Below, in pieces: positions 11,627-25,010 of a DNA stretch of 64,000 bases. Position 1 is the stretch's first letter; every line of letters starts with the position of its first letter. Where the stretch lies: the NCBI GenBank assembly GCA_036674765.1, contig JARVKI010000013.1, positions 1 to 64,000 of the forward strand, written 5' to 3'. Under the pieces are notes generated by a model that was given only the letters and a program-made list of their open reading frames with translations, ran no database searches and was not told the origin of the DNA. The stretch comes from Seiridium cupressi (lineage: Eukaryota; Ascomycota; Sordariomycetes; Amphisphaeriales; Sporocadaceae). The position numbers and the translations under genes are program-made.

Positions 11627-12855
11627 GATGGAGATATTCGTGACTGATGTGCCCCGGTATTAGTTAAGGCTGGTTTTGTAGACAAACAAAGGGTTCTCCA
11701 CCCTCGCAATCTAAGGTTCGGTGTGGGGCGCGGTCACGTGCGCAACCTTACTTGGGGGTGCACCCAGCCTCACCCGGACGGCATGCTTGCAGATTTCACA
11801 GAACGAATCAGGTTTTGCGCCTATGCCTGGTCTGCCTTGTACCTATCCATCTATCCATCGTAAGGTACGTAGGATCAAATGGGAATCTGTGGTGGGGTTG
11901 GATTATCTGACGACCCGACTTTTTCTGGATTCTGATTGGATGATCAGTCGGGGCGCGTAAGCTGAGATCATACTGCATATGACATTGCTAAGAATGGGCT
12001 ACATCCGCGATCCCACATCTCGCAACAAGTCACATTGGTTCGAAAGACAAGTGAGGCCGGCCTGGTGGTGTGGGTGGGCTCATGTATTTCATACAAACTT
12101 GCGGCGCCCGCATCGCACTGTCAATGGAGTATGCTGGGGGTGGCTATGCTGTGGCTCCAGCCAAATCTCACTCCATCGCCTTCTCATGCCACCGCCTGAG
12201 CAATAAGTCATGAGCAGCACCTATCCGGCGCAGACGCAACGCAAGTTGTTGGCTTTCCAACTATGTTATGTAGACATGTTTGAGTCTACTTGAGACCGAG
12301 GCACGGCCATTGCGTATTGGCGGCTTTCGCAGACAAGCTTTCAGGGCCAATGCACTTGATTGCTTATTGCTGATTATTGCGCTATAATACCCGTCTATTA
12401 TTTCGTCCTCTATTTTGGCGCGATCCAATGACGCCAAAATAAAGTCAGCACCGATTCAGACTCTGTTACAACGCGAGCTCCATTTCACAGCCTTGGCATT
12501 GCCTCAACTATTTCGCGCTTATTGCTTACTTTGGCATGATCCCATCAAATCCTTTCAAGTTGATGTCTAGGTCGATTTCATATACACCATAATAAAGCAC
12601 CCACGAGTCTATCACCCACGTCAGAAGGGCCAGAAGGTCCATACAAGCAAGATAGCATTGCCACTTCCTGATTAATCATGATCTATTCTCATCATAATGG
12701 TGGCTCCACTTGGAAAATGTCTCTGCGAGCTTGGGGAGAGCATGAGACAGAAACATATATATATAGACTGCTCGAACGTTGTTTGACTGCATAAAATCAC
12801 TCACTAATCTACAAGAATACGAAATCACTAGAAGCAACATCATTTAACAGACAAT
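11627..12855. promoter_or_regulatory. divergent intergenic region upstream of the secreted-protein gene
   Basis: About 1.2 kb separating the minus-strand F-box gene from the plus-strand secreted-protein gene, so it holds both promoters. An alternating AT stretch (12757-12768) about 90 bases before ATG 12856 is a plausible TATA element. No gene or repeat is recognised. An inverted pair, TTTTGGCGCGATCCAATGACG followed closely by CGCCAAAATAA-like sequence, lies near 12412-12442 but is too imperfect to name. Confidence 0.45.
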
Positions 12856-14997
12856 ATGCATCTTATCACTCTCCTCTCCTATTTGCCTCCGCTGTTGGGC
12901 ATTTTGTCCCGTGGAACTGCGGTAGCGGAACCTACAGGTGAAATGGAACTGTATTTACCAAGTGGTGGTGGCAGCCTGTTAGATAAAGCCAAAAACTCGC
13001 CGACATGGTTAGCACAATATCGGGCTGAGGATACCGGCTTGCAAAACCCCGAAACCTACGAGACTAATGCTGCTCTCGCAAAATCACATTTTGACTGGTT
13101 GGTGAGCTCCAACAACAAGAATCAAAGAAATCTATACGGCGAAACCGGTTGGCTGGTCGTTGCAGTCATGTATGACCCTGAGTCGAAGTGGCACTGGGCA
13201 TCAACTATCCCCCGAGGCACACGAAGCGAGATGATGTGGTCAAAGTTTGGGCGAAATGCGGCGCCCGTCTGGTACGTGCATTCCTTTGATGCTTGTTCCT
13301 CATCTTGAAATCGAGTTCAGGACACTTAATCGCTTCGTGACGTTTCTGACTCCTAGGACATATTCTATTACTGCTCTTTTCTCCGCCCCAAAGAACTATA
13401 ACTAACAATATTCATTGATAGGTACGCAGCCGCAAAGCCACCCGACAAGGGTATCGAGACGCATGCTGAAGATGGCTGTTATTTCAACTGGGAGATAGCC
13501 CGTAATGCGGCCCAAAAGCCCTATCCTCAAGGCATGGTAATAGCCACATACGGACACCAAGAAACTCTAGACAACGATCATAAAACCATTTGGGGGCCAG
13601 ATGACTTGCCATCCTGCTCAGATTCAAACAACAGGAAGCAACCGTCGTGTCAAAAAGTGGCAGAGACGCTTGGTGTGCAATGCAAAAAGGTTCCCGACGC
13701 TGATGCGCAACAAGCTGCCGCAGCGTCTGCGCCTGTCGATGATGAATACGGCGACTTGACCCAGGAAGAACTTGACGAAATGTGTCAAATGGACTTGACG
13801 CAGCGCCGCCATGTTGCCATCAAAGGTCGCGAAGTGGAACTAGAAAGACGAGACGGCTGCAATCTTCCGTTGCCCTACAAGACCTTTTCCTATGACAAGT
13901 CCACGACATCCAACACACAGTCAAAGCCGTCCTGCACCATGCAAAACGAAGATCCAGATCAGGGCATCAACACTGAGTACTGTGTCTGCGATAAAACGAG
14001 GACTTTGCCGTTCTTAACCATCACACCGGAAGTCGTGAGGACTAAAAGTTGCGACTATACCACTTTGCCTCCCAAAGATACCAAGCGAGCCGCCATGCCT
14101 TCTATCACACCACCCGTTGCGACCATCACACCAGCAGCCACTATTGAACAACGAGATCTAACCATCTCGACTGGCTTTGGGCCGCCCACGACAGATAGCA
14201 AGCATTGCCAGGTTTGCACGCGAGTTGTCAATAACGAGGACTCTTGCTCGAGCATGAAAGATTGTATCGTTCAGACGGGCGCAGTAACGATCGAAGCCGG
14301 AACCTCTTCGGTACACGTGGGCACGTTAACCGGGACTGCTCTCTACACCAGTGTGTCAAGTGCATTGGAGAAAATCTGTCCATCGCCAACGGGCTCTAGT
14401 TTTACATCTTGCAAAACCGATACTGTTTCGATCGAGGAGATCCCCTTTGTAGAGATGGACTATTTGTCGAATAAGGGTGAGCTCCAGGTCTCGGTCGAGA
14501 GCAGTACGTACAATATCTCCTCGATCCGGGACGCCCTAATCAAAGCGGCGGCTGCGGCGGCTCAGCAGGCTGCCACGGGCAAGAATTGCTATGAACAGAA
14601 ATACCTCGTCAGCTCCTTGGGCGCTCGTTCTTGGCTGGGCTCGCTTGTTCCCTCATTCATGCGAAGATCAGATATCCAGCCACCAGAGGAGGAGAAGGCC
14701 ACATGGTGTAATACCGTCGGTTTCTCGGGCCCCCAGTACTACAACCCTTGGTGGAGACTCCAGTCCCAACCTGGGGCCAGCGATTACATGGACGTGCACT
14801 TCCAATTCCACGAGGCAGGCGGTGGTGATTTCGACTGTGCCATCCTGGAAGTGGCAGCGGGCGCATTGGCATTCTTGGGACCCGAATTTGCCATTGGAGA
14901 TATTGGTATTGAAGAAGCCATCGGTATTGCCTGCGAGGCAGCGACAGGTAGTAACCGTCGAGATGTGAACTCGACCTTGCTGGAGATTGGTGTCTGA
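12856..14997 (+). CDS. secreted cysteine-rich protein with a possible deaminase-like N-terminal domain
   Basis: Two exons, 12856-13271 and 13422-14997, are joined across a 150-nt intron (GTACGT donor, CTAAC branch near 13402, ATAG acceptor) that restores the frame exactly; the product is about 663 aa. The N-terminus has a signal peptide (hydrophobic LITLLSYLPPLLGIL, cleavage near AVA-EP). Residues 100-240 contain HAEDGCYFNWE and later LPSC...PSCQKVAETLGV, which recalls the HAE plus two-Cys zinc site of the cytidine-deaminase fold. The Cys spacing is atypical, so this is only a suggestion. The second half is Cys-rich (YCVCDKTRTLPFLTI) and reminds me of C-terminal regions of fungal killer-toxin-like chitinases. 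It ends with hydrophobic, Gly/Ala-rich helices. Function unknown; extracellular location is the firmest inference. Confidence 0.8.
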
Positions 14998-16153
14998 GTT
15001 TTAGATAGGATTATGCTCCTTCTCTGCAGGACCAAGACTTTTGGAGTACTTTATGGAGGGAACACATTCGAATGTTTGGACGGGCTCCTGCACGGGATCT
15101 CGTGGATAGAACACTAGCAGAAAAAAACAGAAAGAAGGGCGAAGCAGGTTAGAAAGGAATTAACGGGCAACCATATACACTTAGTATCGCTTCATTTATT
15201 TAAGACGGGACTTTTCATTTACAAATCGAACCGGATGCTGCAAATAGCGCTGACCGCAATTTCACAGCGTCGTTAAGCGCATAGAAATGTGTTCCTGTAA
15301 TAACCCTCTCACCATCCCGAAGCCCTGTTTTCAAGGGCGTCTTCAATAGAATTCTGCATCAAAGTAGTTTAATGTTGTCACGGATAGAGGTAGGTCGACA
15401 TACACCTGGATGTACCAACACGTACCTGGCTCAACTTCGGCTCAGGTCCGCTCAAGCCGAATTAATCACAGGCGAGTCTAGATTATGTGCTGTAAACGTG
15501 ATAGCTCCCAGAAATCAATGTTTATTTGAGCTTGAGAACTCTAGATATATACTTGCCGAGTAGTGGATCAATTTTTGCATTAGACTTGCGGTTGGTTCAC
15601 GTCACTCACCCCCGACCAATAGACCTACAGTACCACTTCTGCGTAAGTTCTGAGCGCGACTACGAGTTCTTTAGCGCAACAATCCACCATCTCGGGCTAA
15701 CTCCATTAGTTCTATATCGTGCTGAGAATTCTAGCGTGAGGCCCAAGCATCTAAACTCTTCCAAGTATGAAAACAATGCGAATCTACCGGACTTTTAACA
15801 GCGCCTATTACATGCTCGAGAGTGTGGGTTTGCAATGAGAAGATGAGAAGGCCCAATATGCATGATGAGCACTAGTGCAGATTATGCACATATCGTAGGG
15901 TCGATCTTGTTGAAAAACTCAAGAATGCGTGAATAGACATATGGAAATAGGTAGTAAGATCTAACACTTGATCCAACAGAGTGTATTCTGTTATCCTTCA
16001 CCCGTCTTCTAGTATATCTACTAGTTTATTTCCCCTTTCTTGGCCCTCTAATCTCATCCTATTGCCATGACCAGAGTTCGTCGTTGAAACGAGTAGCATC
16101 GGTAAAAGGGATAACCCAAATAGTTACAGTGCTGAGACCGTGGCAGTAACTGG
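14998..16153. other. intergenic between secreted protein and PKS 3' ends
   Basis: Convergent 3' flanks, about 1.15 kb, with no domain-bearing frame. Short open frames near 15372-15800 lack recognisable sequence. The region immediately downstream of the PKS stop (about 15990-16060) is T/A-rich, as is common for fungal polyadenylation regions. Confidence 0.5.
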
Positions 16154-19100
16154 CTAGTCTGTTCGTTTCTTCAAAATTATCGACGATAAATTCGTCAATG
16201 ACCCACTAGTCAACAGCTCTAACACCTGCAGACTAGCTCCCAGCTCTTTCGTGATCCAGTTGCGCAACTCGATAGCGTTCAAACTATCAAGCCCATACTT
16301 TGTGATAGGAGTTTCCGGATCCAATTCCTCCGCAGGCACCATTAGAATGGAACTGAGCTTCTCAGCCAGTCCGGTAACCACCAGCCTGACTGCCTCTCCA
16401 GGGGACTTGACGCGTGAAAGAGAGACTCGCAGTGAGACTCGAGACGTGTTGCTTGTCACCGAGGATGAAGCTAGCACTGCATTTCGGAGATAGTTCATCT
16501 TCGCGTCGGAAGCGAAATAGGGCAATTGCTCGGCGGTGGTGCCCTCGCCCCCTAGGCTAAGGCCCGTTATGCATTGGTTGTTGCAGGATTGACGCATCGA
16601 TCCCTCTACGGCCGCCATGATGAGGGCAAGCACCACTGTCTCCTTGATACTTTCTCCTCCCAGGTTCTTCATTACCTCGTCCTGGCGCGCGGCGTTGTCG
16701 GCAAGATACCCCACATCCGCAACGGCTGCGAGGTCAATCGACGAAGCCGGCAGACCCAAGCGCACTCGGTACTGAACGAAAGCGTCGAGGAACGTATTCG
16801 CTGCGGCATATGCTGCCTGACCCCGGTTGCCTACAATCCCAGCAGCCGAGGAAATGGCGATGAAGAAGTCAAGGGGCGTCGAGAGAAGTGCATTGTGTAT
16901 ATTCCAGGCGCTGGCAACCTTGGAGCGAATGACCTTCTGATAGTCTTCAAAGGACATCTCCTCAAAAATAACGTCCTAGGTCGGTGTGGATTAGTGAAAA
17001 CCCCTTTTACATGAGCGGCTTCTAATGCTTACTCGTAGTACCATGCCGGCATGCACGACGCCTGCGATTGGTGGCATTTTCTTTTGACAGGAGGCAACCA
17101 CGCGTGTTACACTGTCCATATCGGTAGCGTCGCACGCCTTCACCACAACTTCGGCGTCGTTGGACTGCTTCAGTTCCTCTACCAGGTCAGCGACCAGCCC
17201 TTGTTTCCGCCCGCTACGGGAGATGAGTAAGATGTGCCTTGCTCCTCTTCCGACCATCCATCTTGTCATGGATCTTCCGAGCCCACCAGTTCCGCCAATG
17301 ATAACATACGTGGAATTAGGGTGGAACAGATCCTCGGTAGATTTCAGATGCGTCGTCTTGACCCGCTCACCAGTCCGGGGCACCACGATGAGCTTCCCGG
17401 TCGTTTTCCCGCTCTGAAGCAAGCGAAAAGCGGTTTCAACCTCGGAAATGCCAAAAACGGTGATTGGATAGACGGCTTTCATGCTGTCTGCTTCGAACAA
17501 CTGCATGACGTCGTTGAACGTTCGAGCCATATGTTTGGGTCGTTCCTTGGCTAAAACGGTTAGGTCGACCGAGCTGAAACTGGCATTGTGATTGAACTTG
17601 GCCATCTCGAGACGAGTGTTGGAGGTAATATCGCGCTTTCCAATCTCGATGAATCTCCCGAAGTGTGCTATACAGTCCCATGTCTCACGGAGGAAATCGC
17701 CAGCAAGGGAGTTGATTACCACGTCGACGCCTGCACCTCCCGTGGCTTCGCGAATTGCGGGACCGAATGAAGTATCGCGACTGGAAAAGATATGATCTTC
17801 TGGAATGCCATACTTATCCATGATGAACTGCTTCTTCTCCGGGCTGCCGACCGTAGCATATATTCTGGCACCGAGCATTTGTGCTAGTTGGATCGACGCC
17901 TGTCCCACTCCGCCCGCTGCGGCATGGATGAGGACTCGCTCACCCCAACACAGCCTACCCAATTCCACTAGTCCATAATAGGCCGTGCAATAGACAACTG
18001 GAATTGAAGCTGCAATCTCGAATGGCATACTTGGAGGCATCCTGGCGGCACTGGTTGCAGGACATCTCGCGAACGTGCTGTATGCGCCCTCAGACATGGC
18101 ACAGACTCGATCTCCGACGCTGAGGCTGTGCACATCTGTCCCAACCCTTGACACAACACCTGCGCACTCGATGCCGATATATGGACTGGGTAGTTGACCC
18201 ATCGCAATCACGACGTCCTTGAAGTTCATGCCAGTGGCATATATCTTAATCTCAATCTCATGGGCTCCGAGATCGTATGCCTCTTCATCTTGAAAGTAAA
18301 GTGTGTCGAGCGCACCCGTGGTCCCGATGGCCATCTTGACTCGTCTTGAGCCCTGGTCAAAGTCTTGTAGGTATGGAGCGGAGCGGCTCAACTCCCGATG
18401 AATGCTCAGGTTCATATCATCATCATTGACGATACGGGGAACAAGAAGAACACCGTCTTTCTCCGCGTATTCCATGTCGTTCGATTCCTCGTCATTGAAT
18501 ATCCTGCCGAAAGCTTGGAGAATAAGGTCGACCTTGGCATCAAGTCCTAGTTGAGACTCGGGATCCAAATCGAGCGTGGCAACTTGAGCCGCGGTTTCCG
18601 ACCGAATAGTCCTCGTCAGTCCAACAGCCATGTTGGAATCGGGATTGAGCGCATTCAAGAAGGCCCCGTTCGTAATCCATAAAACACCAGCCGAGAGCGT
18701 CATGAGCTCCTGTAACTGAGAAAAGCCCTCGGCGGTAATGGTCGATAATATGGGCCTATCAAGCTCAAAAATAATAACGTATGAGTTGTCCAGTTGGGAC
18801 GCGTACTTGAGCGAGTATAGCAGTGGTGCTCGCCCTGTACCCCGGGTCAGAGTCTGAATCAACAGACTCAGAATTGGATTAGTCGCGGGAACGTCGGACA
18901 CAACAGCGACAGGTTTGTCTACCCAAGTCAAGTCAGAAACAGAGGTGTGTGTTTGAACGAATTCTCTGTCTCGACTCTTCTGCAGAGCCACACGATTGCT
19001 CGCTCTGTCGGCATCACTTTCTTGTGTGATCATTGTCCCAGGCTTGACAACATCGTGCGGATCAACATTTTCGGTGTTGTCGGTTCTCTCAGAGGATGCA

Positions 19101-22100
19101 TAACCGCTATCTTCTTTGGTGTCTTCCTGAGAAACAAGAGTTCCTGATACCGAAAGGTCATCATCTTTGACGTTGACTGCTGGTTCCCATTGCAGCTTGA
19201 AACACAGGTCGCGTGGCTCGTCGCTGATGCCACTCTCGCTCTTCACAGGTATCATCTGTAGCCCAACGAGGCTGATGACTGCCTTGTCATCAAGGGGAGA
19301 CAATATGGCATCCATCGAAAAGTCAGTGGCCTTGGGAGTTTGGAAGTCAGGGACACCATGTGCGACCACGTGTATGTGCTCTCCAGGGGTTGACGGTGTG
19401 TTCCGAAGTATGCTCAACTCCTGGATTGCCGAAGGCATATACAACGTGCTCATCCCAAAGCGACCAGCGCCGAGTATAGGGAAAGAAAGTTGGAAAACCT
19501 GGTCAAGTAAGGCAGGGTGGATGGAGTAAGGCGTTTGGTAGTCCATGGGCATAGTGGCCACCGTGTTAGCCACGCTCGCAGTTGCAATCGAGTGTTCCCT
19601 GCTGGCTCGAATTGCACTGAGCATCTGGAACGTAGGGCCATAGGTAGCGCCTTTGCTTTCCAGCTCGTCATATAAAGTAAATGGGTTGACGTTGTCTGTG
19701 CATGCCTGCTCCGCTGCCTGGAACCTGCGTAAGGCCGCACCAAGGTGGACCGAGTTGATAAGATTGGAGCCGTCTCCCTTTCGTGTTGCAACCATGCCGC
19801 GACAATGCTCCATCCAGCCCTTGCCTTGTTCCCATGACCAGATACGGAAGTCACTCCACTCGTCTGAGTATGACCTTGTGCCTTCGGCGTATGGAGACAT
19901 TGAGAGCACGATCTCATAAGCACCACCATCCTCCATCAGAAGTGGTCGCTTGACTTGGATCTCGCGCAAGCTGAACCTCTCAAACTCCAAACCTTGCAAT
20001 ATAGCACGTTGAGCTGCTGCCTCGACGGCCATGGAGACAAAGCCGGCGAATGGAAAGGTCGTGAGAGACTGCATCTTGTGGTCCCTCAGCCATGGAATAT
20101 CGTCAGTTCTCAGCACATTTCGCCAGGTCGGCGCCAACTCGTTGGAGAAGTCAGCTAGGCTGCCCAGCAAATCATGTCGAGGCAATGGCTTCTTCCGATG
20201 TTGCTGTGACATGCGACTTTCTGACCAGTACTTTTGGCGTGTCCAAGGATACGGAATGAGGTCTGCTAGTAAAGAGGGCTGGTCCGAAGCTGTATCTTCC
20301 AGGTTGATCTGTGCGAAGTCTAAGGGTTGGCCTTTCATGTACAAGCTCCCTGCGAGCTGCAGCATTGTGGTAGTTGCATTTTGATTTCGCCTAAGCGCTG
20401 ACAAGTATGAAGCTCTGCCTGATTGTTCTCCAATAGCGTTGAGAATCTGTTTGATTGGTCCTTCAAGCGCTGCATGAGGGCCGACCTCGATGACTATGTC
20501 TGGAGAATTGTCCAGGCAAAGCTCTGCGAAGGAGGAGGAGAAATATACGGGACGAGTAAGATTCTCGACCCAGTATGACGCGTCCAGCGATGACAGTTCA
20601 ACCTTTTTACCATGGAGAGATGAATAGAATTCAATGTCACAACCGGTAACGGGAACTGTGTCCTTGATAGCAGCGTGGTAGTCTTCCGCGACTACGCCCA
20701 TGTGTGGTGAATGATAAGCAACGTTCACACGAAGCTTTCTGTTGAACCATTGTCTTGACTCAATCTCCACTGCCAATTCGTCGATTGCTGCATCATCACC
20801 TGAGACGGTGATGGAATTTGGAGAGTTCTCGCATGCCACTACAGCGACACCAGTAGTGAGCTGTTCTATCAAGGGCACAATCTCATGAGAGCCCGCGCCA
20901 ACAGCCATCATTGATCCTTTGAGATAGTGGAACCTATCCTTCATCATGATTGTTGCCTGGCCACGATGGTAGGCGATTGCCATGGCTGACTCGAAAGACA
21001 GAGCGTCTGCAGCATAGGCCGCGGCGATCTCCCCACTAGAATGCCCAGTCACAGAGCTTGGTGTGATGCCCCATGATTTCAATAGGTCTGTCAGACCAAG
21101 CTGCACCGCCGAACAGATAGGTTGACTGATATGAGCTTGATCAACTTGAGATGTCGTCTTGTCTTTCAAAAGCTCCTCAAAGAGAGAAAAGTCTGCGCCT
21201 AGTCGGTTCAGGCATTCGTCCGCTCTCCTGATAGCATCACAAAAGATTTGAGACGTGCCGAGAAGCTCACGACCCATGGCAGGCCATTGAGCCCCTTGTC
21301 CTGTGTAGACGAAGGCAATCCTTGGTACTTGAGATGCTCGCGCAGGCTTGACGGTAGAGGAAGCAAGCGCCTCAACAAGCTCAGACGAGTTTGACGCAAC
21401 GATACTGATCCGCCACGGCATGTGTGACCGACGTTGGCCTAGAGTGTACGCCAGATCCCGCAGTAAGCCTTTCTGGAAGACTTCAGGGTGCTGTTCGAGG
21501 TAAATGCTGATCTGATTCATGGTCTTCCTGGCCGATGTCTCATCGTTCGCTGAAAGGACAAACAGACGTTGTCGACTGTCATCTTCCTGCTTTGGTTGTT
21601 GGACCTCGACAGAAAGCGGTGGTGCTTGCAGAATGCAGTGCGCGTTCGAGCCCCCAAAGCCAAAATTGTTGACACTGATGTAACGCTTGTGCATTGGCCA
21701 TGGCAGCTGGAAAGTAGGGACCTTCATGTTCCATTTGGCGAGAGGTATATCCTTGTTGGCTGTTTTGAAGTTTGTGTTGGGTAGAACGAACCCCTTCTCC
21801 AACATCAAAGTGGCTTTGATGATAGAAATGATCCCGCTGGCATTCTCCAGGTGGCCAAAATTGCTTTTCGCGGAACCAATGTAGAGAGGCTTTCTCGCAG
21901 ATCTGCCTTCACCGAACACATTGTAGATTGCTCTGGCTTCAATGGGGTCTCCCACCTTGGTACCAGTGCCGTGAGCCTCTACAAAACCAGCATCACTAGG
22001 GCTGACACCAGCGCGGGCATAGACCTCGCGCATCAGCGTCTCCTGTGCCTTGCCACTAGGTGAAGTGATGCCAACAGTCCTGCCATCCTGGTTGACACCA

Positions 22101-23051
22101 GTGTTAACAATGATAGAACGAATCTTGTCGTTATCTGCAATGGCCTGATCAAGTGGCTTCAAGATCAGGGCACCAGCGCCCTCTCCACGAGCAAATCCAG
22201 ACTTCGCTCGGTCATCGAAAGCATAGGTCATGCCTTGATCAGAAAAGAGTCTACCGGGAATTAGCGATTGGGCGGTCACGAATGCCAAGACAAGGTGGGT
22301 CAAGCTAACCGAGACAATGACATAGATACCCAATCACCAGGCTGAAGATTCAGATGACAAGCTGCCACAATGGCTTGGCCAGATTCCCCACAACGAATGC
22401 TTTGCACTGCCTGGTGTAAAGCATACAACGAAGACGAACACGCAGTGTCGACGGTGAAGCTGGGGCCGCGAAGATCAAAATAGTGCGAAATGCGACCAGA
22501 CATGATAGACTGGTGGTTGCCTGTTGCATCGAACATTGGTGTTTGCTCAAGGTCACGAAGCGTACCCAGACGGTAGTCGGACGCAGCGCCGCCGACAAAT
22601 ACTCCAACTCTCTGGCCTATGAGTTGTTCCTTGGGGATGCCTGCGTTCTCTATGGCCTCATAAGCACACTCGAGCAGGAGCCTCTGTTGAGGGTCTGGAA
22701 CGTGTTAGCAAACTCTTGACCGTTTATTTCCGGAAGTTACTGACCCATTGCCTCGGCCTCTGCCTGTGTGATGTTGAAGAAGGGCGCATCGAATAGAGCC
22801 GGATCCTGTTCAAGGAAGTATCCACCGATCGCGTTGAAGGTGCCTCCCTTTGCAGGATTGGGATGGTGATACGCATCCTTGCTAAAGCGATGCTCGGGAA
22901 TCTCTGACCAGGAGCACCGCGCCCGCGACAGCATCTGCCAAAAGTTATCGAGCGTAGAGACCTCTCCTGAAAGACGGCATGACATGCCAACAATAGCAAT
23001 AGGCATTAAGTGGGATTGCTCTGTGGCAACACCGGTTGTTTGAGTATCCAT
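16154..23051 (-). CDS. highly reducing type I polyketide synthase (KS-AT-DH-ER-KR-ACP)
   Basis: Four exons, 23051-22745, 22694-22310, 22250-17033 and 16975-16154, with introns of 50, 59 and 57 nt, give 2243 aa in a consistent phase. KS (1-440): Cys about 188 (DTACSSS), His about 324 (EAHGTGT) and about 364 (NFGHLEN). AT (540-860): GHSSG Ser about 635. DH (920-1225): His about 954 in DHKMQSLTTFP (Ser replaces the usual Gly) and Asp about 1146 (LLDQVFQ). ER (1535-1850): NADPH site AAAGGVGQ. KR (1870-2060): GGTGGLG and Tyr about 2026. ACP: Ser about 2201 (GLDSL). The DH-ER linker of about 300 residues shows no methyltransferase motif, so a C-methylation domain appears absent. There is no thioesterase or reductase for release. 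It builds a reduced polyketide chain iteratively from acyl- and malonyl-CoA. The divergent neighbouring hydrolase is a likely release partner. Product unknown. Confidence 0.95.
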
Positions 23052-23967
23052 TGCGCAAGTTGGTCGCCAACTATTGCCTGCGTGAAAGATAAGACTGGAG
23101 AAATATTAGACTTTAATGTGTGAGGTTGATAATATGAACCAAGGAGCTGCCGGTTATGTGCTGGGAGCTCGTCTGATATAATATATAATCTGAGCTTGGG
23201 GTTTACCGTCATATCGGCCCAACCATACCCATCATCCATCCTTCCCTAATCCCAATCAACACCTTTACAGTCCCCGAGAGGCAGGCTAGATAGTTGTGGG
23301 TATACAGTGGTTCGTCCAACCAGCTGGGTGGGCATTGGCTGAAGTGTATGCGCACATCTCATCCCCGTTTACCACGATGTCAGGCTACCTTCAGCCGTAC
23401 GTAGAACGAAAAATACGACATGGATATTTCTGCACCAGAAACTTGATCAGGCTGTGACCTTGCCACATGACGACGATCTGCCCTCGGACGTACGTACAAA
23501 CGGAAATGTACTAGCTCTACACTGACCAAGCTGAACTCAGCGGCTAATACTAATCTTGAATCCGGTCCGATTATCCTGGATTGCAACCATCATATTCCAT
23601 CATTCCAACAAAGCGTTGGCATTCATTGCTATATTGCGTGATTACAGGGACACGGGTATGAGATAAGGCACTGATGATTGGAGATGGTAGCATCGATTCA
23701 AATGCCGGTCTCAATAGTCTTACGCAAGTAGAAAGTAGATAATGCTGATGAAATGTTATCTTGGCAAAGGGACACTGAACTTTTCTTGGATATCATATTG
23801 TACGCTGTGGTAGGGACAGTTGCCCGTGCCCAGCTTTTTGGTCTTTGCTTTAATAGTAAGAACTTGCTGGCAGCGGAGGTTTGACGGACACAATCTCTCT
23901 CTACAATCAAAACTCACTGAAAATTCACGGATCCACATACTTCTCCAGTTGACAATACTCAAACGCG
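23052..23967. promoter_or_regulatory. shared divergent promoter of PKS and hydrolase
   Basis: A 916-nt gap separates the minus-strand PKS start from the plus-strand hydrolase start, so both genes are driven from it and may be co-regulated. An AT-rich stretch near 23180 (ATAATATATAAT) lies about 130 bases upstream of the PKS ATG and could serve as its TATA region. No recognisable binding site of a specific regulator was confirmed. Confidence 0.5.
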
Positions 23968-25010
23968 ATGAAGTTTCTCTGCCTTCCGGGTGCTTATGGC
24001 AGCACAAAGGTTTGTACACGTCTATATTCCACCTCTAGATTCTGTAGTGGCTGATTCATTGCTTGGATGGTAGAACTTCCAGGTTCAACTTGAGCCTTTT
24101 GTCGTCGAGGCGGAGAAAGGTGTTGCGCAGTTTGCATGGACTCAAGGAAAGTACAATGCAGCTCCGCCTCCTGGATTCGAAGATTATTTTGGCGCTGGTC
24201 CCCTATATCGGTTCTTCGACTATGATGGAATCAATGCCTTCGATATATTGGAGAAGATTCGAGCCTTCCCCCCAGGCAACAGTGCCGAGGATACTATGAG
24301 ACTCCTGATGGGCAACGATATTTCACATACTATCGACAGTGTCCAGAAATCGCTGCAGATGTTGATCAACATCATCGATGCAGACCCGGAAATCGAAGTA
24401 AGTTTCCATTTCCTGTTACGGGACTCTAAATTTGAGTGCTGATGCTGTTCAGGGGATTCTGGGGTACTCCGAAGGAGCCACTACTGCTGCGAGCCTGATC
24501 CTAGAAGAACGATTTCGGTGGGAGGCTCTGGGCCGGCCGAGGCGCATCAAGGTACGTGGCAGCCCAGGCGTGTGGTCACATCGAGCTGATAACGTGTCAC
24601 AGAGCGCTATCTTCTTTGCAGGATGGCCGCCGCTGTCCTTGAGCGACGGGAAGGTCAAGATCCTTTTGGCAGACGAGTCCGATGCCGTGATCGACATCCC
24701 AACCCTCCACGTCGTTGGATGTAATGATCCATATATTCTCGGGGCCAAAGCTTTGTACAACATGTGCGACGAAGAGTGGGGCGAGCTCTTTGATCATGGA
24801 AAAGGCCACACGGTACCGAGGGATGGTAGAACTGTCAGAGAACTCTGCGATGCAGTAAGGCGGCTTACTAAGAGGGTGGAGGCGTGGAAGGACAGTGAAG
24901 TCAAGATGGTAGAGGTTGACTTTGATGGTGTGGATGCATTGGGCGAGCGAGGTACTAGAGGGAGAACCATCCTGACAGGCGTGGCCTTGCCAGTTGACCT
25001 GTCACAATAG
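23968..25010 (+). CDS. FSH1/LovG-type serine hydrolase, probable polyketide-releasing esterase
   Basis: Four exons, 23968-24009, 24074-24397, 24453-24551 and 24603-25010, join to a 290-aa alpha/beta hydrolase. The second exon start is chosen at 24074 because it yields NFQVQLEPF, the usual family sequence; an acceptor nine bases later is also in phase. The start MKFLCLPGAYGS, the nucleophile elbow GYSEGA, the Asp in VVGCNDPY and the His in GKGHTVPRD form the Ser-Asp-His triad of the FSH family. LovG, a member of this family, hydrolyses the finished chain from the lovastatin PKS. The neighbouring PKS has no release domain and shares the promoter region with this gene, so the same role is inferred here. 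Cytosolic; no signal peptide. Confidence 0.9.

Noticed and set aside
17160..21884. Many plus-strand open frames opposite the PKS
   Set aside because: They lie inside a well-supported PKS exon with all catalytic motifs on the minus strand and show no domains of their own.
24449..24809. Minus-strand frames opposite the FSH-type hydrolase
   Set aside because: Shadow of the real exons, whose triad motifs and splice joins are on the plus strand.
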